DNA of 31,351 nt from DSOS01 sp035286585 (lineage in GTDB: Bacteria > Chloroflexota > Anaerolineae > Anaerolineales > UBA4823), in the NCBI GenBank assembly GCA_035286585.1, contig DATEDC010000014.1, positions 1 to 31,351 of the forward strand. The letters run 5' to 3'. This document shows, one piece after another, positions 8,635 to 17,856 of the stretch. The position numbers and the translations under genes were made by a program. Position 1 is the first letter of the stretch, and every line of letters starts with the position of its first letter. The notes under the pieces were generated by a model. The model searched no databases and was not told the DNA's origin. It was given only the letters and a program-made list of their open reading frames with translations.

Positions 8635-10782
8635 ATGACCAGGACGACGGAACAGAAACAGACTGATCAGGAGAATTTTGAGGATTTAAATGATCCCAAG
8701 CTGTTCATCAACCGCGAGTTGAGCATGCTTGAATTTCAGCGCCGCGTGCTCGAGGAAGCGCTGGACGAAACCAATCCCCTGCTGGAGCGGGTTAAATTTC
8801 TCGCCATCCTGGGCTCGAATCTGGACGAGTTCTTCATGTTGCGCGTGTCGGGGCTCAAAAAGCAGGTCGATGCCGGGGTCGTTAATCTGCCTCCAGATGG
8901 CATGCCGCCTGCCGAACAGATCGCGGCCATCCGCAAATCCACCTTGCAGTTGATAGCGCAGGCCAGGGATTGCCTGCGCAACGACCTGCTGCCCCGGCTG
9001 AATCAGTCCGGCATTCACGTCCTGGATTACGCCGAGCTGGACGAAAAACAAAAGGGACATGTCAAAAGCTACTTCGACGAAGTGATCTTTCCGGTGCTGA
9101 CCCCGCTTGCCTTTGACCCGGGGCACCCCTTTCCGCATATCTCGAATCTGAGCCTCAATCTGGCGGTCTTGATCCGGGACGAAAGAGGCCTTGAGCACTT
9201 CGCCCGCATCAAGGTGCCCGATACATTGCCTCGTTTAGTGCCGATCAAGCGCTCATCGGGAGGAGTGCGTAAAGACGGAACCGTGCCATACCATCATTAC
9301 TTCGTCTGGCTGGAACAGGCCATCTCTGTGAACCTGGATAAGCTCTTCCCGGGCATGGAAGTCCTTGAAGCCCATCCGTTCCGTGTCACCCGCGATGCCG
9401 ACGTGGAAATTCAGGAGCTTGAAGCGTTTGACCTGCTTGAGACGATTGAGCAGAATGTGCGTCAGCGCCGTTTCGGCTCGGTGGTGCGGGTGACGGTCAA
9501 CGATGACATGCCCGATCATATCCGCAATATCCTGCTCAAGAATCTCGAGCTGGAACGGAACGATATCTATACCCTGCGCGGCCCGCTGGGTTTGAGCGGC
9601 TTGATGCAGCTTTACCAGATTGATCGCCATGACTTGAAAGACGCCTCGTTTATCCCCGCGGTGCCATATGCTTTGCAACCCGAGCAGTTGGATGGCAATA
9701 TTTTCGCCGCCATCCGGCGGGAAGATATCCTGGTTCACCATCCTTACCAGTCCTTCAATCCGGTGGTTGAATTCCTTCAAACGGCTGCCCGGGATCCGCA
9801 GGTGCTGGCGATCAAGCAGACTCTATACCGGGTCGGTGGCAACCCGCCGGTGGTGGAGGCTCTGCTGGAAGCAGTGGAGAATGGCAAACAGGTGGCTGTG
9901 CTGGTAGAGCTCAAAGCTCGGTTCGACGAAGAAAGCAATATAGGCTGGGCAAAAAAACTGGAAAGCGCCGGCGTGCACGTCATTTATGGCTTGCTCGGGC
10001 TGAAGACGCACTCCAAAATCGCTCTAATCGTGCGCAAAGAAGGCGAAGGCATCCGCCGCTACATGCACCTGGGCACCGGCAATTACAACGCCGTGACCGC
10101 CCAGCTATATGAAGACCTGGGCATGTTCACGGTGGATGAAGCCATCGGCGCAGACGTCTCCGATCTATTCAACTATCTGACTGGCTACTCCAACAAGAAA
10201 GAATATCAGAAATTACTGGTGGCGCCGGTTAATCTGCGCAAGCGCATGGAAGAGCTGATCAAGCGCGAGATCGAGCACCAACAGCGCGAGGGAAATGGGC
10301 GCTTGATTTTCAAGATGAACTCGCTGGTGGATAAACGCATGGTCCAGCAGCTCTACCGAGCCTCGCAGGCGGGGGTTAAGGTGGACTTATTGGTGCGGGG
10401 GATCTGCAGTTTGCGCCCCGGACTGCCTGGCATCAGCGAGAATATCCAGGTCACCAGCATTTTGGGTCGCTTCCTGGAGCACAGCCGAATTTACTATTTC
10501 CGCAATGCCGGTCAAGAAGAAATATATATTGGCAGCGCCGATCTGATGCCGCGCAACATCAACTGGAGGGTAGAGGTTCTTTTCCCGGTGCAGGACCCAC
10601 GCCTGATTCGCCACCTGCGCACGAAGGTGCTGGATACCTACCTGGCAGATAATGTCAAAGCTCGGCGGATGAAATCCGATGGCAGCTACGAGCGGCTCAA
10701 GCCGCAGCCCAAGGAGCCGCTTGTGAATGGGCAACTCTGGCTGATCAACTACCACCAGCTCGCCAAGAAAGGAAAGCGATGA
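8635..10782 (+). CDS. ppk1: Polyphosphate kinase 1
   Basis: Reversibly polymerises the gamma-phosphate of ATP into inorganic polyphosphate in the cytoplasm. It has 715 residues, normal for PPK1 (about 690-740). The N-terminal domain starts with the typical FINRELSMLEFQRRVLEEA and LGSNLDEFFMLRVSGLKKQ. The middle domain is followed by two phospholipase-D-like C-terminal domains. The autophosphorylated His is in YMHLGTGNYN (about residue 478) and the second conserved His is in LEHSRIYYF (about residue 616). ADLMPRNINWRVEVLFPV near the C-terminus is also typical. A GGTGAG sequence lies upstream of the ATG. The stop overlaps the start of the CHAD gene (ATGA at 10779-10782), so the two are one operon. 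Confidence 0.97.
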   Translation: MTRTTEQKQTDQENFEDLNDPKLFINRELSMLEFQRRVLEEALDETNPLLERVKFLAILGSNLDEFFMLRVSGLKKQVDAGVVNLPPDGMPPAEQIAAIRKSTLQLIAQARDCLRNDLLPRLNQSGIHVLDYAELDEKQKGHVKSYFDEVIFPVLTPLAFDPGHPFPHISNLSLNLAVLIRDERGLEHFARIKVPDTLPRLVPIKRSSGGVRKDGTVPYHHYFVWLEQAISVNLDKLFPGMEVLEAHPFRVTRDADVEIQELEAFDLLETIEQNVRQRRFGSVVRVTVNDDMPDHIRNILLKNLELERNDIYTLRGPLGLSGLMQLYQIDRHDLKDASFIPAVPYALQPEQLDGNIFAAIRREDILVHHPYQSFNPVVEFLQTAARDPQVLAIKQTLYRVGGNPPVVEALLEAVENGKQVAVLVELKARFDEESNIGWAKKLESAGVHVIYGLLGLKTHSKIALIVRKEGEGIRRYMHLGTGNYNAVTAQLYEDLGMFTVDEAIGADVSDLFNYLTGYSNKKEYQKLLVAPVNLRKRMEELIKREIEHQQREGNGRLIFKMNSLVDKRMVQQLYRASQAGVKVDLLVRGICSLRPGLPGISENIQVTSILGRFLEHSRIYYFRNAGQEEIYIGSADLMPRNINWRVEVLFPVQDPRLIRHLRTKVLDTYLADNVKARRMKSDGSYERLKPQPKEPLVNGQLWLINYHQLAKKGKR

Positions 10783-12140
10783 GCCAGGGATTTCTGACCG
10801 AAGAGCAAAGGGAACAGCTTGAGCGCATGCTGGGCGCAGACCACAACGAGCGCTGGCAGCGGTGCGCTCGCTTGTTGCTCTTGTATGATGGGGGACAGCC
10901 TACTCGCCAGGTTGCCCGAAGCGTTGGCTTATCGCGCAGCCGGACACGCTATTGGCGCCAGCAGTTTTTGGCTCGAGGTATGGCGGTCTTCCCCGGATAC
11001 GCTCAGCCTGCTGTCCATGAAACCCAGCCAGCGCCTGAATCCCGGATGGAATCGGGACCGGCTGAGATTGCATCAACTCCCGTTGGCGAGCAGGGCGGGA
11101 AATCCCCTCAACCGGAAACTGAACCCTCGTCTGAGGGAACGCTCGCCGCAGACGCATGGCTGCTTTTTATCCAGGCGGCCAGAGCGTTGGCAGCCCCGGG
11201 CGTCCTGCCCGATGACCCGCTGGCGGAAGCCGGGCGAAAAGTCTTGCGCTATCATTTCGGGCGGATGCTCCTGCATGAGGAAGGCACCCGGCTGGGCGAA
11301 GATATCGAAGAATTGCACGACATGCGCGTCGCCACCCGGCGAATGCGAGCTGCCATCGAGGTGTTCGCGGATGCGTTTGAGCCGAAAACAATCGGACCCC
11401 ATTTGAAGGGATTGCGCCAAACTGGCCGCGCCCTGGGTCGAGTGCGTGATCTGGATGTATTCCTGGACAAAGCAGAAAATTATCTGCGCGCCCAATCGCC
11501 TGAGCTCGACCCGGGTTTGCAGCCTTTGCTGAACGCCTGGAGGCGGGAGCGCGAGTCCAGCCAGGGGGGTCTGCTTGCCTACCTGGAAGGCGAGAAATAT
11601 CGCTCTTTCAAGCTGAAATTCCACGAGTTCGTTCAGACCCCCGGGGCGGGCGCCCGCCAGCCGGCAAAAAACGGCCCTGCGCCGCGCCTGGTGCGGGAGA
11701 TCGCGCCTGCGCTGATCTACACGCGCCTGGCCTCCGTGCGCGCCTTCGACGCGATTCTGGAAAACGCTTCCATCGAGCAACTCCACGCCTTGAGGATCGA
11801 GCTCAAAAAGCTGCGCTATACCGTTGAGTTCTTCAGAGAGGTATTAGGGAATACCGCCAGCGCGGTAATCAACGATATCAAGAAACTCCAGGATCACCTG
11901 GGTGATCTGAACGACGCCCAGGTGGCTACCGAGCTGCTCAAGGATTTTCTCACCCAGTGGGATGAACAGCAGACATCCCGGCCCCTGCTGGAGAGGCAAA
12001 ACCCGCAAGCGATAATGGCTTATCTTGCCTACCAGTATGAACAGCGCCATCACCTGATGCGCACCTTCCAGGAGGTCTGGTCTTATTTCATCCGCCCGGA
12101 ATTTCGCTACAACCTTGCCCTGGCTGTTTCAGCGCTCTAA
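10779..12140 (+). CDS. HTH-CHAD domain protein, polyphosphate-associated
   Basis: A 453-residue protein with two parts. Residues about 5-70 look like a homeodomain-type helix-turn-helix (TRQVARSVGLSRSRTRYWRQQF), as in transposase or helix-turn-helix 29-like folds. A Pro/Glu-rich linker of about 80 residues follows. The CHAD domain (about 155-445) is an all-helical fold with conserved basic residues and histidines: LHDMRVATRRMRAAIEVF, LGRVRDLDVFLDKAENYL, LHALRIELKKLRYTVEFF and LQDHLGDLNDAQVA. CHAD domains bind polyphosphate, which fits the 4-base overlap with ppk1. The DNA-binding module suggests it could sense polyphosphate or target it to DNA, but this is inference. Confidence 0.9.
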   Translation: MSQGFLTEEQREQLERMLGADHNERWQRCARLLLLYDGGQPTRQVARSVGLSRSRTRYWRQQFLARGMAVFPGYAQPAVHETQPAPESRMESGPAEIASTPVGEQGGKSPQPETEPSSEGTLAADAWLLFIQAARALAAPGVLPDDPLAEAGRKVLRYHFGRMLLHEEGTRLGEDIEELHDMRVATRRMRAAIEVFADAFEPKTIGPHLKGLRQTGRALGRVRDLDVFLDKAENYLRAQSPELDPGLQPLLNAWRRERESSQGGLLAYLEGEKYRSFKLKFHEFVQTPGAGARQPAKNGPAPRLVREIAPALIYTRLASVRAFDAILENASIEQLHALRIELKKLRYTVEFFREVLGNTASAVINDIKKLQDHLGDLNDAQVATELLKDFLTQWDEQQTSRPLLERQNPQAIMAYLAYQYEQRHHLMRTFQEVWSYFIRPEFRYNLALAVSAL

Positions 12141-12177
12141 CCCCCCCGGAAAGGCATTGTACAGCTATTCTGCCCCT

Positions 12178-12699
12178 TTAGGATGGGGAACGCGGCATAC
12201 TCTCCAGCAGCACCCGATCTACCCCTCTATCCACTTCCCAAGGGTATACGATGTGCGCGTCTGTGGTGGCCGCGTAATAATCTGGGCGAGCGCCGCCAAA
12301 CAGGTTGCGGTAGGGGTTGAAATGCAGCACGCAGGTATTGGGGAATCCGCCTGCTGTTGAAACCCGGGTTTTTACAGTCGTAATTGTGCGCCCCGACCCC
12401 CAGACATCGTCCACGACCAGCGCCCTGCGCCCGGTGAGCAGGCTGTCATCGGGAAATTGAATGAATTTTGGCCAGGCAAGCAATCTGGTTCTCTCCATCT
12501 CCAACTGGGCCGGGAAATCCACCGCGGCGGTTAAAATGTGGGTGATATTCATGGCTTCTGCGAGCATCCCGCCGGGGACGATGCCGCCGCGTGTGATCAT
12601 CACCATTGCGTCGAACTCATATTGAAACTGGGGCAGCAGATGGTCGATCAGGCGATCGACTTCCTCCCAGGTGAGCAGTTCATGCCGGGCTTGTGCCAT
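12178..12699 (-). CDS. Predicted phosphoribosyltransferase (purine salvage type)
   Basis: A 173-residue protein of the type I phosphoribosyltransferase fold. The PRPP-binding signature is RALVVDDVWGSGRTITT, preceded by a beta-strand region FDAMVMITRGGIVPGGMLAE that carries the PPi-binding loop. This resembles the Gpt/Hpt-like group (predicted phosphoribosyltransferases of COG2236 type), which transfer PRPP to a purine base, but the substrate cannot be read from the sequence. I chose the ATG at 12699 because it has GGAG at a proper distance (12706-12709). An in-frame ATG 17 codons upstream lacks a ribosome site. It is probably co-transcribed with priA, which ends 67 bases upstream. Confidence 0.85.
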   Translation of the reverse strand: MAQARHELLTWEEVDRLIDHLLPQFQYEFDAMVMITRGGIVPGGMLAEAMNITHILTAAVDFPAQLEMERTRLLAWPKFIQFPDDSLLTGRRALVVDDVWGSGRTITTVKTRVSTAGGFPNTCVLHFNPYRNLFGGARPDYYAATTDAHIVYPWEVDRGVDRVLLESMPRSPS

Positions 12700-12766
12700 G
12701 GCTGTCTCCTTTTTTGCCCGCCGCGCGGGGTAGGGGGGATGCCTGAGCATCCGGAACCAGGATCAA

Positions 12767-15280
12767 TTATAGCAAAGATGGCGGATTTACTTCAATGCGC
12801 CACTCGCCAATAGAGCGGGCTTGCAGTAGAGAAGCCGGGTCCGGGCCGCGCAGGATAATCTGCCAGCGATAAAAACCCGCTATACGGGTGAAGAAACACG
12901 GCGCAGGCCCAACGATGGAGGTAGAACGGTAGCCTTCCACCTCTATCCAGGTGCGAATCTGGGCTGCCAGCTTATTGGCTGTCTCCTCTGCCTTTAGCGG
13001 GTCGCGATGGCGATACTCCAGGCGCACCAGTTGCGTAAAGGGCGGATAGCCTAACCTGCGCCGGTATTCAAGCTCTTTTTGATAGAAATCGCGGTAACTG
13101 TGACCCGCGGCAGCCTGGATGACGTAATGATCCGAGTGGAACGTCTGCAAGATCACCTTCCCGCCCAGCGGGCTGCGCCCCGCTCGCCCGGCAACCTGGG
13201 TGAGCACCTGGAAGGTGCGCTCAGCGGCGCGGTAGTCCGGGAAGTTCAAACCAACATCCGCCAGCACCACACCCACCAGGGTTACCAACGGCAGGTCTAA
13301 ACCCTTGGCTAGCATCTGGGTGCCTATCAAGACATTGGCCCGCTGGGCGATGAAATGATTCAAAATCGCTTCGTGCGCCCCTTTCTGGCGCGTGGTTTCG
13401 TAATCCCAGCGCAGGGTGCGCGCGGCAGGGAATGCGGCCTGCACTTCGGCCTCCACCCGCTCCGTCCCAGTTCCATACTGGCGGATGCGCGTGCTCTGGC
13501 AGCGCGGGCACTGCCTGGGCATGTTGCGCTGGTAACCGCAGTGATGGCAGGTGAGCGCACCCTCAGGGGCGTGGTAGGTCAACGGAATCTCGCAGCGCGG
13601 GCATTTCAGCGCCTGCCCGCAGTCGCGGCAGAAGACGTAAGTAGCTGTGCCGCGTCGGTTAAGGAACATAATCGCCTGCTGCCCCAACTCAAGCACCTCC
13701 GCGAGCGACTCTTGCAAAGCTCGGCTGAAGATGGAGCGGTTGCCGGCTTTCAGCTCCTGGCGCATATCGATGATCTCAACCGGAGGCAGATCGATCGTCT
13801 CAGCCTGCTCTTCGTACGGGCGGTAGCGAGAATCCAGGTTCAGCTTTTTCGCCTGCGCCTGGATCGCCTGGCGATGCGCCAGGATGCGAGCCGGGAGTTT
13901 CAAATAGCGCCATTGCCCTTGGGCAGCCAGGTAGGTGCTGGTTAGATCTGGCGTCGCCGAGCCCAACAGGCAGACCGCCCCGACCAGTTGGGCGTAAGCC
14001 ACCGCGGCCTCCCGGGCGTGGTAAAAAGGAGACTCGCTCTGGTAATAGCTGTCGTCGTGGCATTCATCGACCACGATTAAGCCCAGGTTTGCAAAAGGGG
14101 TGAACAGGGCGCTGCGCGGCCCCACCACCACGCTCAATTCGCCCGCCCGCGCTCGCCGCCAGGTGTCGTAACGCTCACCGCTTGAGAGACCGGAATGGAC
14201 CAGCCCGACTTTTCCCGGAAAACGGGTCATAAAGCGGCGCACTGTTTGCGGCGTGAGGGCAATTTCGGGCACCAGGATGATCGCCTGCCTGCCCTGCTTG
14301 AGCGTGGCGTTGACGGCCTGCAGGTAGATCTCGGTTTTGCCAGACCCGGTAACTCCATGGAGTAAATATGGCTGAACTTCTCCGCCCTGCCCGGCGATTT
14401 CGATCCCTTCTCGAATCTCTCTCCAGCAGTCCATCTGGTCGCGGGTGAGGGCGGGCGGCTCGGGAGGCTGGAAGTCCACACCGACCAGGGCATCGCGCCA
14501 GATTTCGCTCTCCCCCAGTTGCACCAGCCCCAAGGACTCCAGCTTGCGCAGGTCGGAGAGATTCCCCCCGCTTTCTGCATAAACCCAGCTCGCTTCCACG
14601 GGCTCCGCTTCGCCAAGCAGATAGCGTAAGATGGCCTGCCGGCGCTCCAGGGCTGCGGTTCCGGTTTTTCCCACCTCGCTCATCCTGGCCTGCACCGCTT
14701 CCGGGGCGCTCGCCAGGCGCACGGTGCGAACGGTTTTGGGTCTCACACTTGGCGGCAGGAGCACCGGCTGGGCGGTCACCAGCCCGCGCCTGGTCAACGA
14801 CCGGGCTGCCGGACGCCAGTTGGCGCGCGGCAAAGCCCTGTCGATCTGGCGGCCGCGCAGCGGGCCGCGCTGATCCAGCAGTCGCAGCAGGCGCTTCTGT
14901 GTCGCGCTCAAAGCGGTTTGGGCGCCCTTGAGGTTGAGCGTGTACAGGGTATCTGCTTGCTGCCCAAGCCCAGGAGGCAGCATCAAGCCAATGCAGGCTG
15001 CCAGGGGAGCCAGGGTGCTGCGCGAAAGGTGTTCCGCCAGCCTTAATTGGGCCTCGGTCAGCACCGCATCCGGGTCAACCAGCCCCGTCACCGGGCGCGT
15101 CTCTGCTACGGAAGGCTGGTCTACGAACCCCAGGACCACGCCCTGGACCTGTTGATTCCCAAACGGCACCTCCACCAGGTGCCCGATGCGGATCTTTCCA
15201 TTCAGTTCCGGGGTCAGGTGATAGTGGAATACCCCTGCCACCTGGGGCACATTCACAGCGATTTCGAGGTAAGTTGGCAT
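12767..15280 (-). CDS. priA: Primosomal protein N' (replication restart helicase PriA)
   Basis: Superfamily 2 3'-5' DNA helicase that recognises stalled forks and reloads the replisome. It has 837 residues. The N-terminal 3'-DNA-binding domain begins YLEIAVNVPQVAGVFHYHLTP with PFGNQQVQGVVLG. Walker A is GVTGSGKTEIYL (Lys about 315). Walker B is VVDECHDDSYYQ, with Cys where most PriA proteins have Glu (DEEH). Motif III is LLGSATPDLTS. The cysteine-rich zinc region is CRDCGQALKCPRC followed by CHHCGYQ and CPRCQS, eight cysteines that bind two zinc ions. The C-terminal helicase motifs include GTQMLAKGLDLP and VAGRAGR. No clear Shine-Dalgarno precedes the ATG at 15280. Confidence 0.97.
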   Translation of the reverse strand: MPTYLEIAVNVPQVAGVFHYHLTPELNGKIRIGHLVEVPFGNQQVQGVVLGFVDQPSVAETRPVTGLVDPDAVLTEAQLRLAEHLSRSTLAPLAACIGLMLPPGLGQQADTLYTLNLKGAQTALSATQKRLLRLLDQRGPLRGRQIDRALPRANWRPAARSLTRRGLVTAQPVLLPPSVRPKTVRTVRLASAPEAVQARMSEVGKTGTAALERRQAILRYLLGEAEPVEASWVYAESGGNLSDLRKLESLGLVQLGESEIWRDALVGVDFQPPEPPALTRDQMDCWREIREGIEIAGQGGEVQPYLLHGVTGSGKTEIYLQAVNATLKQGRQAIILVPEIALTPQTVRRFMTRFPGKVGLVHSGLSSGERYDTWRRARAGELSVVVGPRSALFTPFANLGLIVVDECHDDSYYQSESPFYHAREAAVAYAQLVGAVCLLGSATPDLTSTYLAAQGQWRYLKLPARILAHRQAIQAQAKKLNLDSRYRPYEEQAETIDLPPVEIIDMRQELKAGNRSIFSRALQESLAEVLELGQQAIMFLNRRGTATYVFCRDCGQALKCPRCEIPLTYHAPEGALTCHHCGYQRNMPRQCPRCQSTRIRQYGTGTERVEAEVQAAFPAARTLRWDYETTRQKGAHEAILNHFIAQRANVLIGTQMLAKGLDLPLVTLVGVVLADVGLNFPDYRAAERTFQVLTQVAGRAGRSPLGGKVILQTFHSDHYVIQAAAGHSYRDFYQKELEYRRRLGYPPFTQLVRLEYRHRDPLKAEETANKLAAQIRTWIEVEGYRSTSIVGPAPCFFTRIAGFYRWQIILRGPDPASLLQARSIGEWRIEVNPPSLL

Positions 15281-15337
15281 GGGTAACAGGATGACCGCGC
15301 CAGGGAGTAAATCGGGAACTCGAATATTTAGAGGAAG

Positions 15338-16684
15338 TCAGCCATCTGTGGGCCGCATTTCAGGAGCGTTTCCCGTTCGCTTGAGCAGCAGACGGGCGAT
15401 CCGCATTCCATCCATGCTCTCGACCTTCAAGCGGATTTCATCCGCCTCGATGACATCGCCCTGCCTGGGGATGCGCCCCAGCTTTCCCAGAGCGTAGCCG
15501 GCGATGGTGTCATAATCCGGGTCGTGCAGATCCAGCCCCAGCTCCTGGTTTACCTCTTCGATGAGCGCCAACCCATCGATCATGGCGGAGCCATCGGGCA
15601 GTAGCTGGATCTCCGGGTTGATTTTATCGAATGGGTCGCTAACTTCCCCGACAATTTCCTCCAGCAGATCTTCCAGCGTCACCAGGCCCGCCGTGCCGCC
15701 GTATTCATCCAGGACGATGGCGATGTGCTGGCGGTCTGCGCGGAACTGGCGCAGCAAAGCGCTGATCGGGATCGTCTCCGGCACGAAGATGGCCTCGCGG
15801 GCCAGCGAGCGGGCCGTGCAATCCTCGCAATCCGGCGATTGCAGCTTGCGCAGCAGGTCCTTGACGTGGACGATGCCCAGGATTTGATCCAGGCTGTTTT
15901 CATATACCGGGAGTTTGGTGTAAGCGGATTGGGTGGCGAGCTTGATGATCTCATCCAACGGCATGTCGGCCTCGACCCCGATGATCTCGGTGCGCGGGAT
16001 CATCACCTGCCTGACAAGCATCTCGCCCAGGTCGAAAATGGCGTGCAGCATTTCGCTCTCTTCCTCCTGGAATACCCCGCCCTCTGTGCTCGCGGTGACC
16101 AGCATTTTCAGCTCCGCGACGGAATGGACCAGCTCATGACCCGAGGCAGGCTGGATGCCAATCAGGCGCAGCAAGGCGTTGCCGGTCCCATTGAGCACCC
16201 AGATGATGGGTTTGAACAACCACTCCGACCACACTGTCGGTTGGGCGATCGCCAGGGAGGTGCCCTCCGGATTTTGCAGTGCGATGGATTTAGGCGCCAG
16301 TTCTCCAACTACAACGTGTAAAAAAGTGATCACCGCAAATGCCAGGCCGGCAGACAGGCCGTGAGAGACGCCCGACTGCACCGCTTGCGGAAATAAATTG
16401 ACGACCGGTTCGATCAGGTGCGCCAGGGCTGGCTCGCCGATCCAGCCCAGCCCCAGGCTGGACAGGGTGATGCCCAATTGCGTGGCGGCGATCACGCGGT
16501 CCGGGTTTTGGATGGCCTTGTTCACCCACTTTGCCCGGCTGTTTCCCTGGGCAACCAGCTCGGTGATGCGTGTCCGCCGGACGCTGACCAGCGAAAATTC
16601 GGCGGCGACGAAAAAGCCATTGGCTATCACCAGGAAAACGACAGCCAGCAGCTTGAGCAAATCAATTGTAAGGGTGCTATCCAT
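15338..16684 (-). CDS. CNNM/CorC (HlyC-type) transmembrane protein with CBS pair
   Basis: A 448-residue membrane protein of the CNNM/CorB family, now linked to Mg2+ (or other divalent) export, often annotated as hemolysin. An N-terminal DUF21/CNNM transmembrane domain (about 1-190) starts LLAVVFLVIANGFFVAAEFSLVSVRRTRI and contains VVGELAPKSIAL. A tandem CBS pair follows (about 205-335: MIPRTEIIGVEADM and IVLDEYGGTAGLVTLEDLLEEIVGEV). A CorC_HlyC C-terminal domain (about 350-435) has GRIPRQGDVIEADEIRLKVE. I chose the ATG at 16684. A TTG directly before it also stays open. It lies between priA and the MEMO-family gene, all on the minus strand and closely spaced (23 and 57 bases), so possibly one transcript. 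Confidence 0.93.
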   Translation of the reverse strand: MDSTLTIDLLKLLAVVFLVIANGFFVAAEFSLVSVRRTRITELVAQGNSRAKWVNKAIQNPDRVIAATQLGITLSSLGLGWIGEPALAHLIEPVVNLFPQAVQSGVSHGLSAGLAFAVITFLHVVVGELAPKSIALQNPEGTSLAIAQPTVWSEWLFKPIIWVLNGTGNALLRLIGIQPASGHELVHSVAELKMLVTASTEGGVFQEEESEMLHAIFDLGEMLVRQVMIPRTEIIGVEADMPLDEIIKLATQSAYTKLPVYENSLDQILGIVHVKDLLRKLQSPDCEDCTARSLAREAIFVPETIPISALLRQFRADRQHIAIVLDEYGGTAGLVTLEDLLEEIVGEVSDPFDKINPEIQLLPDGSAMIDGLALIEEVNQELGLDLHDPDYDTIAGYALGKLGRIPRQGDVIEADEIRLKVESMDGMRIARLLLKRTGNAPEMRPTDG

Positions 16685-16711
16685 CAATCGTGCTACCTGA
16701 ACCTGAAATCA

Positions 16712-17560
16712 TCAAGAAGCGGCGGAAAAAAACACCGCAGCGCCATAGCCTACCACCTGGCTGAAATCGCCGGTCACATCCCCGGAGGTGGCGTAGTTCA
16801 GCACCCGGGCGCGGTTTGCCCCCAAATCCTGGGCAGCCCACATGACTGCCGCCAGCGCGCCCCTCCCGCAGGCAAAGCCTTTCCCCTCTTCCTCGGCTTT
16901 CAGCAGCCCGGCGGGGTCGAAAGCCTCCACCCGGCGCAGTATTTCGCCATCCAGGTTTCTGGCCACATTCTGAGGGTAAAAGTGAGATAAATCCGTGCTG
17001 GCGACCAGGATCGCCTGCCGCCCAGAGAGCACGGCTGCCAATGCCTTGCCCAGGAGGCGGGTGAGGCGTGGGCTGGCATCGCGCACCATGACCGGCAGCA
17101 AGCGGAAATCCGTATCCAGAGCGCGCTGCAAAAAGGGCAGCTCGATTTCAAGGGAATGCTCCGGGTCGTTTTTTAACGGCTCCAGTCCATGGCCCAGCAG
17201 AATCTGCAGTTGCGCCTCCAGGGCGTCAATTGCCTGCCGGTCCACAGGAATTGTACCCAATGGCGTCGAATACGCCTCATGGGCGCTGGTGAGCAACGGC
17301 TCATGGTAGGGGTAGTGCATGGGCGATACCACTGCCGCCAGCTCCGGTTTTAGGCCCTGCAGCGCGGCAAATGCGTAGCCGGCTACCGGTCCAGAATAAA
17401 GGTGCCCGGCATGAGGCGCCATAATGGCCACAATCTCACCCTCAATGGCGATCGAACCCGCGGCACGGATATATCCATCGACGCTATCAGCCAGGCGCCG
17501 TTGGTCTGCGGGGTACCACTGTCCGGCGATGGGAGAAGGACGTATATCAGGCCCATTCAT
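16712..17560 (-). CDS. MEMO-family protein (AmmeMemoRadiSam system protein B type)
   Basis: A 282-residue protein of the MEMO1 family, related by fold to class III extradiol dioxygenases. Family landmarks: it starts RPSPIAGQWYPADQRRL, then AIMAPHAGHLYSGPVAGYAF, then NDPEHSLEIELPFLQRAL and VASTDLSHFYP, and near the end LNYATSGDVTGDFSQVVGYGAAVF. The His residues in APHAGH, PEHSLE and TDLSHF are the putative metal ligands. In many prokaryotes it sits with an AMMECR1 protein and a radical SAM enzyme; neither is in this window. The biochemical role in bacteria is unknown. An extended -10 promoter lies at 17662-17670. Confidence 0.93.
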   Translation of the reverse strand: MNGPDIRPSPIAGQWYPADQRRLADSVDGYIRAAGSIAIEGEIVAIMAPHAGHLYSGPVAGYAFAALQGLKPELAAVVSPMHYPYHEPLLTSAHEAYSTPLGTIPVDRQAIDALEAQLQILLGHGLEPLKNDPEHSLEIELPFLQRALDTDFRLLPVMVRDASPRLTRLLGKALAAVLSGRQAILVASTDLSHFYPQNVARNLDGEILRRVEAFDPAGLLKAEEEGKGFACGRGALAAVMWAAQDLGANRARVLNYATSGDVTGDFSQVVGYGAAVFFSAAS

Positions 17561-17661
17561 CGTGACCGCCTCAACCTTAAAACTTATGCCACCTTCTGCC
17601 GGGATTTATCGAACGTTGAGAAGTGATGCGATGATGTTCCCCGGGATCTGTTCTGTAATTC

Positions 17662-17670
17662 ATTTTAGCA
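17662..17670 (-). promoter_or_regulatory. Extended -10 promoter for the MEMO-family gene
   Basis: Minus strand TGC-TAAAAT: a TGn extension joined to a 5/6 -10 box, with no recognisable -35. The predicted leader is about 95 bases. Confidence 0.4.
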
Positions 17671-17678
17671 TAAAGTAG

Positions 17679-17808
17679 CTGGCTATCGCGCCGGATTGCT
17701 CTACGGTGTACGAGCAAGCTGTTAGAGGCAAGGAAGATCGATCTCTCTGAGCGGAGCAAATCCGGGACTTTCCACGGTAACTCCCAGAGAGCCTATGATA
17801 ATAGCCAG
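17679..17808. repeat. Inverted repeat bounding an unexplained 114-base stretch
   Basis: CTGGCTAT (17679-17686) and ATAGCCAG (17801-17808) are perfect inverted copies. Between them are further pairing segments: a local hairpin GCTC-TAC/GTA-GAGC near 17698-17716, and CTCTCTG/CAGAGAG in the right half. It lies between the MEMO promoter and the T-box promoter. It could be a small structured RNA or chance. No RNA family was recognised and no ORF is present. Confidence 0.3.
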
Positions 17809-17826
17809 TTTACCAGGCAGCTAATG

Positions 17827-17835
17827 TGATATACT
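17827..17835 (+). promoter_or_regulatory. Extended -10 promoter for the T-box operon
   Basis: TGA-TATACT (TGn plus a 5/6 -10 box) about 25 bases before the conserved start of T-box stem I. A weak -35-like TTTACC lies at 17809-17814 but only 15 bases away, so the extended -10 probably matters more. Confidence 0.5.
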
Positions 17836-17856
17836 TTTGCGTGTAAAGATCTAACA

